Shown piece after piece: positions 41,632 to 51,485 of a stretch of 64,000 nt of DNA. The first letter of the stretch is position 1; each line of letters opens with the position of its first letter. Source of the stretch: Alloascoidea africana (lineage: Eukaryota > Ascomycota > Alloascoideomycetes > Alloascoideales > Alloascoideaceae); assembly GCA_030581615.1 (NCBI GenBank), contig JAKTTT010000005.1:248001-312000 (forward strand). The letters run 5' to 3'. The notes beneath the pieces were generated by a model. It made no database searches, was not told the DNA's origin, and saw nothing but the letters and a program-made list of their open reading frames with translations. Both the position numbers and the translations under genes were made by a program.

Positions 41632-42654
41632 ATGTTGTCCACAATAACAGTTAACGCTCCTCAATTGAGACTTTTGGTGCGTGCTCCAGTTGTCCCCGCC
41701 ATGGCTTCTATCTCAAGAAGATATGCCACTACTCTTCGTCCCGACCACCAACCCACATTAGCAGACGGAGAAGGCGAAAACGCAAAGGGAAAGGGAAACT
41801 TGATGAAACCTGATGAACACACCTATTTCACTTCTGCCGCTTGGGCCCATCCTACTTACACCAAGGACCAAATGGCCGCTGTGAAAGTTGAACACAGACC
41901 TGTAATGACAAAATCTGACAAGGTTGCTTTTTGGACAATGAGAGGCCTTAGAATTGGATTCGATTTTTTCACTGGATATATCCATCCTCCAAAGGGACAT
42001 GAAACCGATCCCGCTTACAAAATGACGCATCGAAAATGGCTTATCAGATTTATTTTCCTGGAAAGTGTGGCTGGCGTCCCTGGAATGGTCGGCGGTATGC
42101 TCAGACATTTGCACTCGCTGAGATGTTTGAGAAGGGACAAGGCCTGGATTGAGACTCTTTTGGAAGAGGCCTATAACGAAAGAATGCACTTGCTTACTTT
42201 TATCAAATTGGGAAATCCTGGTATTTTCATGAGAACCATGCTTCTTGGTGCTCAGGGTGTGTTCTTTAACCTATTCTTTACCGCCTATCTCATCTCCCCT
42301 AAAACATGCCATCGTTTCGTTGGCTACCTTGAAGAAGAAGCTGTGATCACCTACTCCAGATGCTTGGAAGATATTGATAACGGATTGCTTCCCGAATGGG
42401 ACAATTTAGAAGTCCCCGACATTGCTAGACAGTACTGGCATATGGGTCCAAACGCAACAATGAAGGATCTTATCCTTTACATCCGTGCCGATGAAGCCAA
42501 ACACAGAGAAGTAAACCATACTTTTGGTAACTTGAGTCAAACAACCGATCGAAACCCCTTTGCTTTGAAAATTGACAACGGTATGCCTCAACCAAGCAAA
42601 GATTTTTCAACCCATAAGGGAACTGGCTGGAACAGAGATGAGATTCCAATGTAA
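41632..42654 (+). CDS. AOX1: Mitochondrial alternative oxidase
   Basis: A 340-residue di-iron ubiquinol oxidase that passes electrons from ubiquinol to oxygen without pumping protons, bypassing complexes III and IV. The presequence (about 1-40) is Arg/Ser-rich. All iron-ligand helices are present: RFIFLESVAGVPGMVGGMLRHL, EEAYNERMHLLTF, GYLEEEAVITYSRC and RADEAKHREVNHT. The membrane-facing helix reads GAQGVFFNLFFTAYLIS. The length fits fungal AOX. S. cerevisiae lacks this gene, so its presence fits a yeast with a complete, complex-I-type respiratory chain. Expression is usually induced by respiratory stress; nothing in the promoter proves it here. Confidence 0.97.
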   Translation: MLSTITVNAPQLRLLVRAPVVPAMASISRRYATTLRPDHQPTLADGEGENAKGKGNLMKPDEHTYFTSAAWAHPTYTKDQMAAVKVEHRPVMTKSDKVAFWTMRGLRIGFDFFTGYIHPPKGHETDPAYKMTHRKWLIRFIFLESVAGVPGMVGGMLRHLHSLRCLRRDKAWIETLLEEAYNERMHLLTFIKLGNPGIFMRTMLLGAQGVFFNLFFTAYLISPKTCHRFVGYLEEEAVITYSRCLEDIDNGLLPEWDNLEVPDIARQYWHMGPNATMKDLILYIRADEAKHREVNHTFGNLSQTTDRNPFALKIDNGMPQPSKDFSTHKGTGWNRDEIPM

Positions 42655-43127
42655 GAAAATGTGAAGCACCTGGCTCGCAAATTCAACTTTCACACATGCC
42701 ATGCCTATTTATTTCTTTTACAAAGCTCTCTCCACTTTTAACACATTGTCACCTTGGTGATTTTCCTCTCCCCCTCATACTCGTTTTTAATCGCTATTTG
42801 TTTTTCTTCTTTGCTTTGCATCTTGCACATCGTTTTGATGGCATGTTCGATGATGGTTGATGATTAATGATATTGACATATACATAGATACAAATAGTGT
42901 TGCATATAGAATATTAGCTACAATAATACTTTTTACTCACTTATACTGAAAATTGGAATGCTGTAAGGCATTAGAAAAAGTATCTATAGTTGTGTAACAA
43001 TTCTTCAGTTAAACCCTGTAACTGGGACACGATATCCCTATCATTGTTCACGTACACAACACGCTTATAGAAAGCTCAAGCTGCCGTATCTGCATTCGCT
43101 GATTTATATCCATCCTTTTGGTGTCAG

Positions 43128-43318
43128 ATGGTGTATGGAAAGAATATCTGGCCATCATCGCCAAGCTACAGTCAAATACAAACGAGACCTTTCGAGTCTA
43201 TCTTAAAGTTTCTCATAATTTTGCAGCCATTGAAGGCTCTACTGGAGTCCGCTTTAGAACCAAATACTACAGAGCACTAAAGGACGAGGTGCTAGATACC
43301 CGATACATCAAAGGGTGA
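43128..43318 (+). CDS. Possible unassigned exon, function unknown
   Basis: An open frame of 63 codons with a protein-like sequence (KEYLAIIAKLQSN, then RVYLKVSHNFAAIEGS and RTKYYRALKDEV) ending in a stop. It has no in-frame ATG. It begins right after TTGGTGTCAG, which looks like a splice acceptor, so it could be the last exon of a small gene whose first exon I could not place within 42900-43100. The alternating hydrophobic and basic pattern suggests a small alpha/beta protein. No family is assigned. Confidence 0.3.
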
Positions 43319-43746
43319 ATTTGATTGAGAGAATGGAGAAATGTCAACTTAATTTTTCAATAAGCATCTTTGGCGGTGTTATCAACATGAACAGTGTATC
43401 AAGAAATTAAACTCCAGTAGGTTGATTGTAAACCTGTTGCAAGTCTTATTGATCTTGTTAGCTTTCAAACTGTGAGATTTTCTCCTATTACTAGCACAAG
43501 ATTCAGCATCACTAAAAAATAGTTCAATATCTGCTGCAAAATTCTTCAAACAGGCTGTTTTTAAATTCCAGTACAGTATCCGCACATACTCCTGAGTCTC
43601 CAGATAAAATCGCAAACCGCACACACAGGAAAATGCTTGGTCTGCTTTCTTTGTTGGCTTTCCCATTTGCACTGAAGGTTTTGTAATGCACTCTTACATG
43701 TGTCAGCCGCCATGGGTCTGAAATATACACGCTCGTTCTCATGTGT

Positions 43747-43774
43747 ACCCACACATTCCTTTCACCCATACACC
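43747..43774 (+). promoter_or_regulatory. VPS27: Pair of Rap1-like sites upstream of VPS27
   Basis: ACCCATACACC (43764-43774) fully matches the Rap1 core ACCCRYACAYM, and ACCCACACATT (43747-43757) matches except at the last base. They share one orientation, 17 bp apart, 76-100 bp before the ATG. Confidence 0.4.
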
Positions 43775-43849
43775 CTGGGCCTGTCTTATCCATTGCCACC
43801 ATTAAGAGTGTGACCGTTCTCTTTCTTTCCATCAACCTCCATCACAGCC

Positions 43850-46129
43850 ATGTCTTGGTTTTCATCCTCTAGCGCCATAAACTTAGATCCTCTGGTCCAG
43901 AAGGCAACCAGTGAAAGCATCCCTTTTGGAGAGACTGATCTGGTGACCTCTTTGGAAATTACCGATCTCATCAGAAGTCAAAAGGTAACACCTAAAGATG
44001 CCCAAAAAGCGTTGAAAAAACGCCTAATTTCCAACAAGAACCCGAATGTTCAGATGAGCACTTTGCATCTTGTGGATACCTGTATCAAAAACGGTGGTAG
44101 CAATTTTCTTGTAGAAATTGCTTCGCGAGATTTCATCGATGTTTTGGTTCTCATTCTCAAAGCGGGGCAAACTCATCAGGAGGTAAAGACTTTGATTCTG
44201 GAGCTTATTCAAGCTTGGGCTCTTACCTTCAAAGATCAAATCCAATTGAACTACGTGGTTAAAGTTTACGAGACTCTGAAGCAGGATAGACAATTCACAT
44301 TCCCCAAACCACCTTCAAACATTTCTGCCTCCTTTATTGACTCAGCGACGCCTCCCAGTTGGGTAGATGCTGATAACTGTATGGAATGTGGAGCTGTGTT
44401 CAGCTTTATTACTAGAAAACATCACTGTCGAAATTGCGGTGGTCTTTTCTGCGGAAATTGTTCCTCCAATTCGACACCTATCGGAGCATTAGGATTCAAC
44501 GATCCGGTCCGAGTTTGCGATGAGTGCTTTGCCAAACTGTCAGGCAAGCAATTTAACCGCAAGACGGCCAAACCTAATGTTGTAACCCGTGCTGCTGTTT
44601 ATGTTGATGATGACGAAGACCAAGATTTCAAACGAGCACTCCAGCTAAGCTTGGAAGATCAGGGTGGCACATCCAACATCAACAACGTGTTCAACAACAA
44701 TTACGCAAGAAAGAGCTCCATATCCAAACCAACTATTACGAACGATGAGGAGGAAGATGAAGACCTGAAAGCAGCTATTGCAGCCAGTCTTCGCGATATG
44801 GAGGAAGAAAAAACGAGACAATCCCAGCAAGCGCAGACTCAAAAGAAAACCAATGCTTTGTATGGAAACACCACTGTGCCTAGCCAAAGCATTTCTGCAT
44901 CTAACGGCACACCAAGCAAAACGAATGCATCAAATAACCTAACATTTTCCGATGAAGAGAACATATACTTGTTTTCAACATTGATCGATCGAATGAAGCA
45001 GGCACCACCAGGAACGATTCTACATGACGAGCAATTGCAATCGTTATACAAGAATCTCAGCCCCGTGAGAGTAAAGCTTACCCAAGCTCTAGGCGATTCT
45101 ATTTCAAAGTATGACAGACTGCTTGACATGCACAACAAGATTGGCTTTATCAGTAGGTCCTATGATGCGCTTCTTGAGAGTAGATTCAACTCTAGACCCT
45201 CTGTTAGCTATTCGCAATACTCAAGACCAGGTTATCAATATGAGCAGCCACAATACCCAACTAGAATCCCATCTCAGCCTCAATCACAACCTCCTGTTCA
45301 TTCAGACACAAAACCAGTCTACAACCAGGCCCAACAGCAACAAATCAGACCTCCCTCCGTTGGATCACCGTATCAACAGTATTCACAACCTCAGACACAA
45401 ACCCCTCTTCCTTCCGAACCCCCTTCATCGTTCCAGGACGGATATGCTCAACACAACCCTTCCTACTCCCAAGCTGTACCTTCTGTACCAATGCCTCTTC
45501 CTGAGACTCGGAGTGTAGGCCCAATAGCACGGGAAGCATATCCTCCTCCTTCTGGTACACCTTCTATCGCGCCGAAAGCTTTATCTCCACAATCAACAAA
45601 CCCAACCCAAGAGAGTCGACGAGCTTCACTTGGCCGTGTACCAACCGCAACTGAATCTGCACCAGTTTGGTACTCGCCTACCATGGGTACTCCTGCTCCT
45701 GGCGTGATATCACCTCAACACACAAGTTCTGTTCCAACACCAGAAAGCCGGGCTCCTCTTGCTCCTGTTCCAACCGGAGAAGAGGTTCCTTCTGAACCAG
45801 TTTGGTATCCAACGCCAGAAAAGCCTCAGTCATTTTCTCAACCGCAAGCGCCTCAAGTATCTCAAATACCTCAAGCACCACCAGCACCGCAAGTGCCTCA
45901 AGCACCGCCAGCTCCACTAACACCTCAAGCCCCTCAAGTTCCCCAGGCACCTCCAGCAGATCAGATTCGTGCTCCTCCTCCTCCTCGGTCATTCATTCAT
46001 CCGCCATATCAGCAGTTTCACAATCCTGCTGAAATCAACATGCCCAGTGTACCAAACCATCCTATTCAGATGCAACAACCACCTGTACAGAAAGTTGAAG
46101 CAGAAATGCCTTTGATTGACTTAGCATGA
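43850..46129 (+). CDS. VPS27: ESCRT-0 subunit Vps27
   Basis: A 759-residue endosomal sorting protein. Residues about 8-145 form a VHS domain (PNVQMSTLHLVDTCIKNGG, EVKTLILELIQAWAL). Residues about 168-230 are a FYVE zinc finger with WVDADNCMECG, RKHHCRNCGG and RVCDEC, which binds PI3P. Two ubiquitin-interacting motifs follow (DFKRALQLSLED near 258; DLKAAIAASLRD near 305). A helical GAT-like core, where Hse1 would bind, lies at about 355-440. The tail is Pro/Gln-rich with PQAP/PQVP repeats (about 665-715) and ends in a clathrin-box-like PLIDLA. It captures ubiquitinated cargo and recruits ESCRT-I. The start ATG at 43850 opens the VHS domain directly. Rap1-like sites lie just upstream. Confidence 0.96.
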   Translation: MSWFSSSSAINLDPLVQKATSESIPFGETDLVTSLEITDLIRSQKVTPKDAQKALKKRLISNKNPNVQMSTLHLVDTCIKNGGSNFLVEIASRDFIDVLVLILKAGQTHQEVKTLILELIQAWALTFKDQIQLNYVVKVYETLKQDRQFTFPKPPSNISASFIDSATPPSWVDADNCMECGAVFSFITRKHHCRNCGGLFCGNCSSNSTPIGALGFNDPVRVCDECFAKLSGKQFNRKTAKPNVVTRAAVYVDDDEDQDFKRALQLSLEDQGGTSNINNVFNNNYARKSSISKPTITNDEEEDEDLKAAIAASLRDMEEEKTRQSQQAQTQKKTNALYGNTTVPSQSISASNGTPSKTNASNNLTFSDEENIYLFSTLIDRMKQAPPGTILHDEQLQSLYKNLSPVRVKLTQALGDSISKYDRLLDMHNKIGFISRSYDALLESRFNSRPSVSYSQYSRPGYQYEQPQYPTRIPSQPQSQPPVHSDTKPVYNQAQQQQIRPPSVGSPYQQYSQPQTQTPLPSEPPSSFQDGYAQHNPSYSQAVPSVPMPLPETRSVGPIAREAYPPPSGTPSIAPKALSPQSTNPTQESRRASLGRVPTATESAPVWYSPTMGTPAPGVISPQHTSSVPTPESRAPLAPVPTGEEVPSEPVWYPTPEKPQSFSQPQAPQVSQIPQAPPAPQVPQAPPAPLTPQAPQVPQAPPADQIRAPPPPRSFIHPPYQQFHNPAEINMPSVPNHPIQMQQPPVQKVEAEMPLIDLA

Positions 46130-46406
46130 ACTGGTTACTCATACAGAAACCAACATATTGCATGATCTAGAGAACTATGGATTTTGTTAAAGATCACAAC
46201 CTAGTACACATAGTCAGATATTAATATTTTGTTATGTAGGAGAATCGCATTTCTGCTACTATAGGGACTAAAATGATTCAAGTCTATACAGGCGAAAAGT
46301 ACTACTCTACCCATTACATACACTATTCCTTCTTTCTGGATATGACTTGTAGTGATGGTATAAAAAGAGATAAAAACTACCAAAATTTAAAATGCTTGCC
46401 AATATC

Positions 46407-48036
46407 CTAACCCAGATAGTTTCTCATCAAAGCACCAATCTTGGTTGCACCTTGTTCCAAAGCATCTTTCAGAGCATCAACATCTTCTTGAGTTGTGTTT
46501 GTGATTCCACGGACTACATCTTGTAAGCTGTCCATATTAATCGATTGAGAATCTGTGCGGCCTCGTCCATTACGAGCGGCCTCTTCCTCATCCTCGCCAA
46601 AGTAGGAAGATGAGGATATAGCAGTGGCTCCATCGAAAGCTTGTAGACGGGTTCTTGCCTCCGATTCCGCCGCTGTATCATACGAGTTCCTTCCAAAGTA
46701 CATGTCAGAGGAGATACCCTTTTGATTTCCAAATTTGGACGCGACGGTTCCTGTGTATTCAATATCTTTCGCTCGGCTTCCACCGGATTTTTCAGGAACG
46801 TTTGCACCGGCAGTCTGGCCAAAACCGAGTCTTGCGAAGCTAGGAGTTGAACTCTCTGAAACAGTTTTCTTTTTCGTGGAAGTGCTGGAGTTACCGGTGC
46901 TGCTGTCATCATCCCATGAGCTTGAAGAGGTGCCAAAGCCATTCTTCTTTTCCGATTGTTTTGATTGAATAGGCGACTTTATTTCTTCTCTTGGGTTATA
47001 TCCGAGTCTAGCGATCTCTTCCTCTTCCTTTTTGGCCGCTCTTTCAGCAGCTTCAAAGTCTATGTCCTCGGCAACGATCTTCTTTGCACCTAGCTTCTTC
47101 TTGGAAGCGCCTCCAACCACCCGCCTCGCACCTATTCCCTTTGATGTGCTGGTCGTTGTTTTCTTTGAAAGGATTGGCTTTGCCTTGGCTTTTGGAGCTG
47201 TGTTAGGGGTGATTGAATTTGTCTTTGATAGGCCCGATTTGGCGCTTGTAGAGCCCAAACTGGAAGGGGTACCTGATCTGGAGAGTGGAGGAGTAACATT
47301 CTCTATTAGAGGTTTATCCCAAGTTGCGAAAAAATCGTCCTTGGAGTTGTTGTTTGATCCAAGCGGCGTGTTCTCCAAGCTACTGTCCAAATCTTTGCTG
47401 ATTTCGGCCTTGACCTCATCAGGATTCTTTAATGTGTCCTTGTTTACACGACGCTTAAGCTCCTCCTTGTAAGCAACAGCGACTCGGCTAGTATACTTTT
47501 CCTTGGCATCAACACCGTATTGCAAGTAGGATTTCCCCCCGTGCTTGATAAAGTACTCTTTTGCCCGCTGGTTCCCTCCCACCTTCATCGTACGCAGGTG
47601 CTGTCTCGTCCATTTATCGAGATTTGTAGATTGAACAAAGGTGATATGAACGCCAAGTTGTCGATGAACAGCTGAACACTGGAGACAGATCAAGACTCCG
47701 AATGGAGCAGACGCCCATGTTGGATTTCTCGCACCACAGTCAAAACACATCTAGAAAAAATAATAGTTAGTACCTGTTTCTTTTTTTTTCTTTTTTTGGG
47801 GTTCGGGCACTGATAACCACAACAAGACTAGGGTATTATCAGACTCGACCAGGCCAGACCAAAAGAGCCCATAATGGGAACCAGACAAAAGTGAAGAGTC
47901 ACCAATTCCAGGATTCTATATTTTTTGGCCGCTTCATTAAAAAATTGCAATAACATACTTTGTTTGCATTAATACTGGACATCTGGGAGAAGAGACCCTC
48001 TATCTCCGACTTTGTTGCGAGCTCGTCATTGCTCAT
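46407..48036 (-). CDS. GLO3: ARF GTPase-activating protein Glo3, two exons
   Basis: Exon 1 (48036-47959) encodes 26 residues, [19 protein letters not shown]..., ending at GTATGT. Exon 2 (47750-46407) opens at [12 protein letters not shown]. The 208-bp intron has TACTAAC 16 nt from its acceptor. The 473-residue product has the ArfGAP zinc finger C-X2-C-X16-C-X2-C ([25 protein letters not shown]) with the catalytic Arg in HRQLGVH. A basic/Ser-rich middle follows, and near the C terminus come the Glo3 motif segments [10 protein letters not shown] and [12 protein letters not shown] that bind coatomer. It stimulates Arf1 GTP hydrolysis in COPI transport from Golgi to ER. Without exon 1 the domain would start abruptly at the first zinc-ligand Cys, so the splice is needed. 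Confidence 0.96.
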
Positions 48037-48250
48037 CTTGGTGGATACTGATAACTCCTAAGTGTCTCTGTGAAGTGAAGCTGAGAAAAGACACCGTGTT
48101 GCGACAAAAAGTGCTCCATGGGGCACGTGACCCAGGAACTGGTCCTGGTGCTGATTAGATACGCTAATCTCTACAAAGTGCAAAACAGGTTTTTAAGAAG
48201 AAGAAACTGCCGCCGTTAATCTAATCAAATCTAAAATCTAGAGCCTATTC

Positions 48251-49435
48251 TTACAAATGGTATACAAGATAATTGGGCAGACCAAATACTTCGTATCCTA
48301 GTCTCTTCGCCATTTTTGCAAAGCCTTCACTGTCCATCATATGATAAAAGGAAAACGATGGGAACATTGCACCGTCTCTTGGGACTTCGGCCTTGACCAA
48401 AAGAGCCGATCCGCCTACTCCATCCAGGGCAATTTCCATCTCAAGGTCTCCAGTGGGTTGATAAAAGTGTACCAAATGTTGTCTTTTCGTGTCGAGGGTG
48501 GTCTTGCCCTCCACTATCACCTCATCATCTTGAAAGCTTTTTGCAATTTTCAACCCTTCGGCGCTTTCAATCCAGTTTCTCAAGTCGTATCCTCTGACAT
48601 CGGGCTTGCCATTTTCGTTTTTGTATCTTTGGAACACGTTAGCTGCCACCACTGCTTTATCATGGCTGGCCATATCCTGGATAATGGACGCAGGAGTTTC
48701 CACAACTTCACCTCCAAGCCACAAAACCCAGCTGGTTTCCGGGCCAATAGCTGTAAACACTAGGGAGTTCTTGGACAGGGCCTCCGAGGCCAGTTGCTCT
48801 TGGGAAATCGTGTTGGTGGAGTCGGCCGGGTTTTCTGCATTGTTCAACGGCTTCCCTCTAGTTTTCGGAGACTCGAGGTCCTCTCGTAGAATTGTGATGT
48901 GAGAAAACCGGTCTGCTTTTTCGGAACTTGCCTGGACTTTTTTGATGACACGTTCCAGATTGCGCAAGACCCGGTCACCCTCTTTGGACCTCGGAACAAT
49001 GAACCCCAGTTCTAAGAGGTTTCGTGGGTAATTAATTCTGAGCAGGTTATCCCAATACTGCTGATGGAAAGACTTCAAGGGGGTCAATATCAAGACTTTT
49101 TCTTTATTTTTCAGAGGCTGTGGGGTCGTGACGAGTTTATTCAGATTATAGTGCTGAATGTGGTCTCCAGGCAGCTTTCTTCCAATAACTGGTTGTCCCT
49201 GAGATCCAAAGAATGAAAACCCCTTTTTCTTGTAATACCTCTTTGCGTTCTGCTCAATTTTGGAATCCGCCGTGATGCTGTTGGATGTCGAAGAGGCTCG
49301 GTTTGTGAAATCGGGAGAAAAGTTCCCCAGCAGTAGATAGAGCACAACCGTGAAGACAAACAGAGGTAATATGAAGGTCGTGAGCCGACGTTTGGACGGC
49401 CTTGTGGTGGTGGTGTTCCTCTGTGTGAACCCCAT
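48251..49435 (-). CDS. Anp1/Mnn9/Van1-family mannosyltransferase subunit
   Basis: A 394-residue type II membrane protein with a cytosolic tail of about 17 residues, a membrane anchor at about 18-37 (LTTFILPLFVFTVVLYLLL), and a GT62 luminal domain. Family landmarks are VLILTPLKSFHQQYWDNL, ALSKNSLVFTAIGPETSWVLW, VVAANVFQRYKNENG, DVRGYDLRNWIESAEGL, VIVEGKTTLD, ALDGVGGSALLVKAEVPRDG and GFAKMAKRLGYEVFGLPNY. These proteins form the Golgi M-Pol complexes that build the alpha-1,6-mannan backbone. After the conserved WVLW, where the family has an acidic D-x-D, this protein reads LGGEVVE, so the usual metal site looks lost or altered. I cannot say which of the three subfamilies it is; the tail resembles the fungal AnpA type. 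Confidence 0.88.
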   Translation of the reverse strand: MGFTQRNTTTTRPSKRRLTTFILPLFVFTVVLYLLLGNFSPDFTNRASSTSNSITADSKIEQNAKRYYKKKGFSFFGSQGQPVIGRKLPGDHIQHYNLNKLVTTPQPLKNKEKVLILTPLKSFHQQYWDNLLRINYPRNLLELGFIVPRSKEGDRVLRNLERVIKKVQASSEKADRFSHITILREDLESPKTRGKPLNNAENPADSTNTISQEQLASEALSKNSLVFTAIGPETSWVLWLGGEVVETPASIIQDMASHDKAVVAANVFQRYKNENGKPDVRGYDLRNWIESAEGLKIAKSFQDDEVIVEGKTTLDTKRQHLVHFYQPTGDLEMEIALDGVGGSALLVKAEVPRDGAMFPSFSFYHMMDSEGFAKMAKRLGYEVFGLPNYLVYHL

Positions 49436-50026
49436 TTTCTCGCTCGCACTCGCACGCTCTCAACGCTTCTCGTCTAGATCTCGATAATGGCTCGTCGATG
49501 TGGTCGAATTATGCGCCAGGTCAGCAACTCTTGCTAGGCAAAATAAGCGGACGCTGGAGAGAAAGAGGAACGGTGAAACGAGTGTGAGCCAGCGCAACGC
49601 TCTCAGGTGTGTCTTTTCTGTCCTCGGTGGTCGCAAAACCAAAACGTTTGGCGATATGGAGGGAATACACCCACACACCCGCAATCGAGCATGAAACTCT
49701 GTCGGGCCGCTGTCCAGAGCTCCGTTGGGACAGTGGACATGGCAGTAAGCGCGGCGGCTGGGGGGCTCGGGAGAGTGCTATTGGGTGCTTAATTGTGTCG
49801 GGAGCAAAAGCAGCACGGTCCGAAATGGATTGCATGGCAGTGTAGCGAGTATAAGGGTTTTGGTGTGGCTCTGGTGTCGCTGGGGACCGCCAGCCGTGAT
49901 TTGAAAGTCAATCATCGTTAGATAGGCAAAGGGAGAAACAGCCGGATTAACTTAACTCTTGTGGTTTGTGTCTTCTCCCATTGTCTTATTTCTTGAACAA
50001 GCACGGCCAGGGTCATTCAGTTGAAC
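49436..50026. other. Divergent gap before the carboxypeptidase remnant
   Basis: 591 bp. The first 400 bases are fairly GC-rich with ORFs on both strands that do not look conserved. No gene was recognised. The end nearest 50026 would have been the promoter of the old carboxypeptidase gene. Confidence 0.45.
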
Positions 50027-51146
50027 ATGAAAATTTCACCTCGGCTTGCCCTTCTACTGCTAGGGCTCTCAACCGTACACGGTTTTGAGATCTTTGGATA
50101 CCTCAAAGGTTTAGCGTCACTGGCACAAGATCAGATATTAATATCTCCTGGCACACCCGTTTCTGGAACCACAGAAAATGCAAACAGTAGCCGTTCTTTA
50201 TTTGAGATTGCACAGGAGGCGTATGACGATCTTCCAGCGGGAGATCCAACTGAAACCATAAATGCCTGGGAACAAATGGAAGCGACCCCAGAAGCGAGTG
50301 CTACTTGTTGGGAATGGTTTCCAACGGGGATGGAAAAGAAGAAGAAGGGCAAATTTGGGGAAAAGAGAAAAACTGGGATGCCCATGTTACAAATGACAAA
50401 TTCCCCCATTACCAGCTGAGGGTGAAACAGAACCATCCAGAAGTGCTTGGACTGGGCACAGTTAAACAATACACAGGGCTACGTTGAAATAAACAAAGAC
50501 CAAAAGCATCTCTTTTATTGGTTTTTCGAGTTTTGAAATGACCCAGCAAACGACCCGATTGTTCTATGGCTAAATGGGTGGTGTGAAAAGTTCATCAAAG
50601 CGTGCTACGAACAGGATTCGCCGTTTGCCTGTATTACGGACAGCACAGTCCCCGAAACTGCTACGATATCCGAGATAAATGCGAGCCCAATTGCTACCCT
50701 GAGCGGGACTGGGTGGACGAGTCCCTTAGCTCGGATAAAGCAAAAAGAAACGGTTGGTGCCGAAACAGACGGGCCCTTTGAAGGATGCAGCGGTGATGTT
50801 TCTAGACAGTTTACACTCACAGGAGACGGCGCTAAACCGTTTCAGCAGTATATTGCCGAACTTTTGGAAAAAGGAATTCCTGTGCTTCTTTATGAAGGTG
50901 TCAAGGACTTTATTTGCAACTGGCTGGGCAACAGAGCATGGTCCAATGCCTTTCCATGGACTGGAGCAGAGGACTACGCAAACGCTGAAACTCGAGACTG
51001 GTTTGTGGAGCGCTTGGATAGAGTTGCAGGGACTGTGAAAAGCCCCCAAAATCTCACGTTTTTAAGGTCATATGGTCCCTTATAATCAACTGGAGGCCTT
51101 GCTCGAGTTTTTCAATACCTGGATCTTCAATTCTGAGTTAGTTTAG
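50027..51146 (+). pseudogene. PRC1: Carboxypeptidase Y-type serine carboxypeptidase pseudogene
   Basis: A clear but broken S10 peptidase. The start is intact: ATG at 50027, signal peptide MKISPRLALLLLGLSTVHG and a pro-region. Mature-region pieces follow in changing frames: WDAHVTNDKFPHYQLRVKQ, HLFYWFFE, IVLWLNG, then NCYDIRDKCEPNCYPERDW, GVKDFICNWLGNRAWSNAFPW (the catalytic-Asp block) and GHMVPYNQLEALLEFF (the catalytic-His block), ending at a TAG near 51146. At least four frame changes separate them. After VLWLNG the sequence jumps to the CxxFIxACYE region, so about 220 codons, including the active-site Ser segment, are deleted. The product would have been a vacuolar serine carboxypeptidase. 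A working paralogue is expected elsewhere. The decay looks moderate, since residue identity is still easy to see. Confidence 0.92.
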
Positions 51147-51485
51147 GTCGAAGCCATGTGCTGAAAGATTTGTATTTTGGAAGGAAATTAACTAACTAAA
51201 AAAAGGCAACTGCCATGCTATGATTAAGCAGTAGTAAAACAATAAATAATAATAAAAAAAAAAAAGATAATTAGTTTGAAAGAGTCTCTTTCTAAATATC
51301 AGGTACTAATACAAAAACAAACGTAGCAAATAAACAAAGGGCAGAATTAAAACCAATTTCCGCAAATAAACAAATGAACAATACTTTTCAATTTTCTTTA
51401 GCCACAGTCAACAAAATAAAAATAAAAGCAAAAGGATGGCAGATCTTCTAGCGTGTTCAAAGTCAAGTCGATTCAAAGCTAAAGA
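51147..51485. other. AT-rich 3' region of PIL1
   Basis: About 340 bp of A/T-rich DNA between the pseudogene and the convergent PIL1 stop. It holds A-runs near 51250-51265 and no gene. Confidence 0.5.

Larger units (their letters stand above)
42655..43849. other. Intergenic between AOX and VPS27
   Basis: 1.2 kb holding one possible unassigned exon (43128-43318) and, just upstream of VPS27, two Rap1-like motifs. Nothing else was recognised. Confidence 0.5.
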
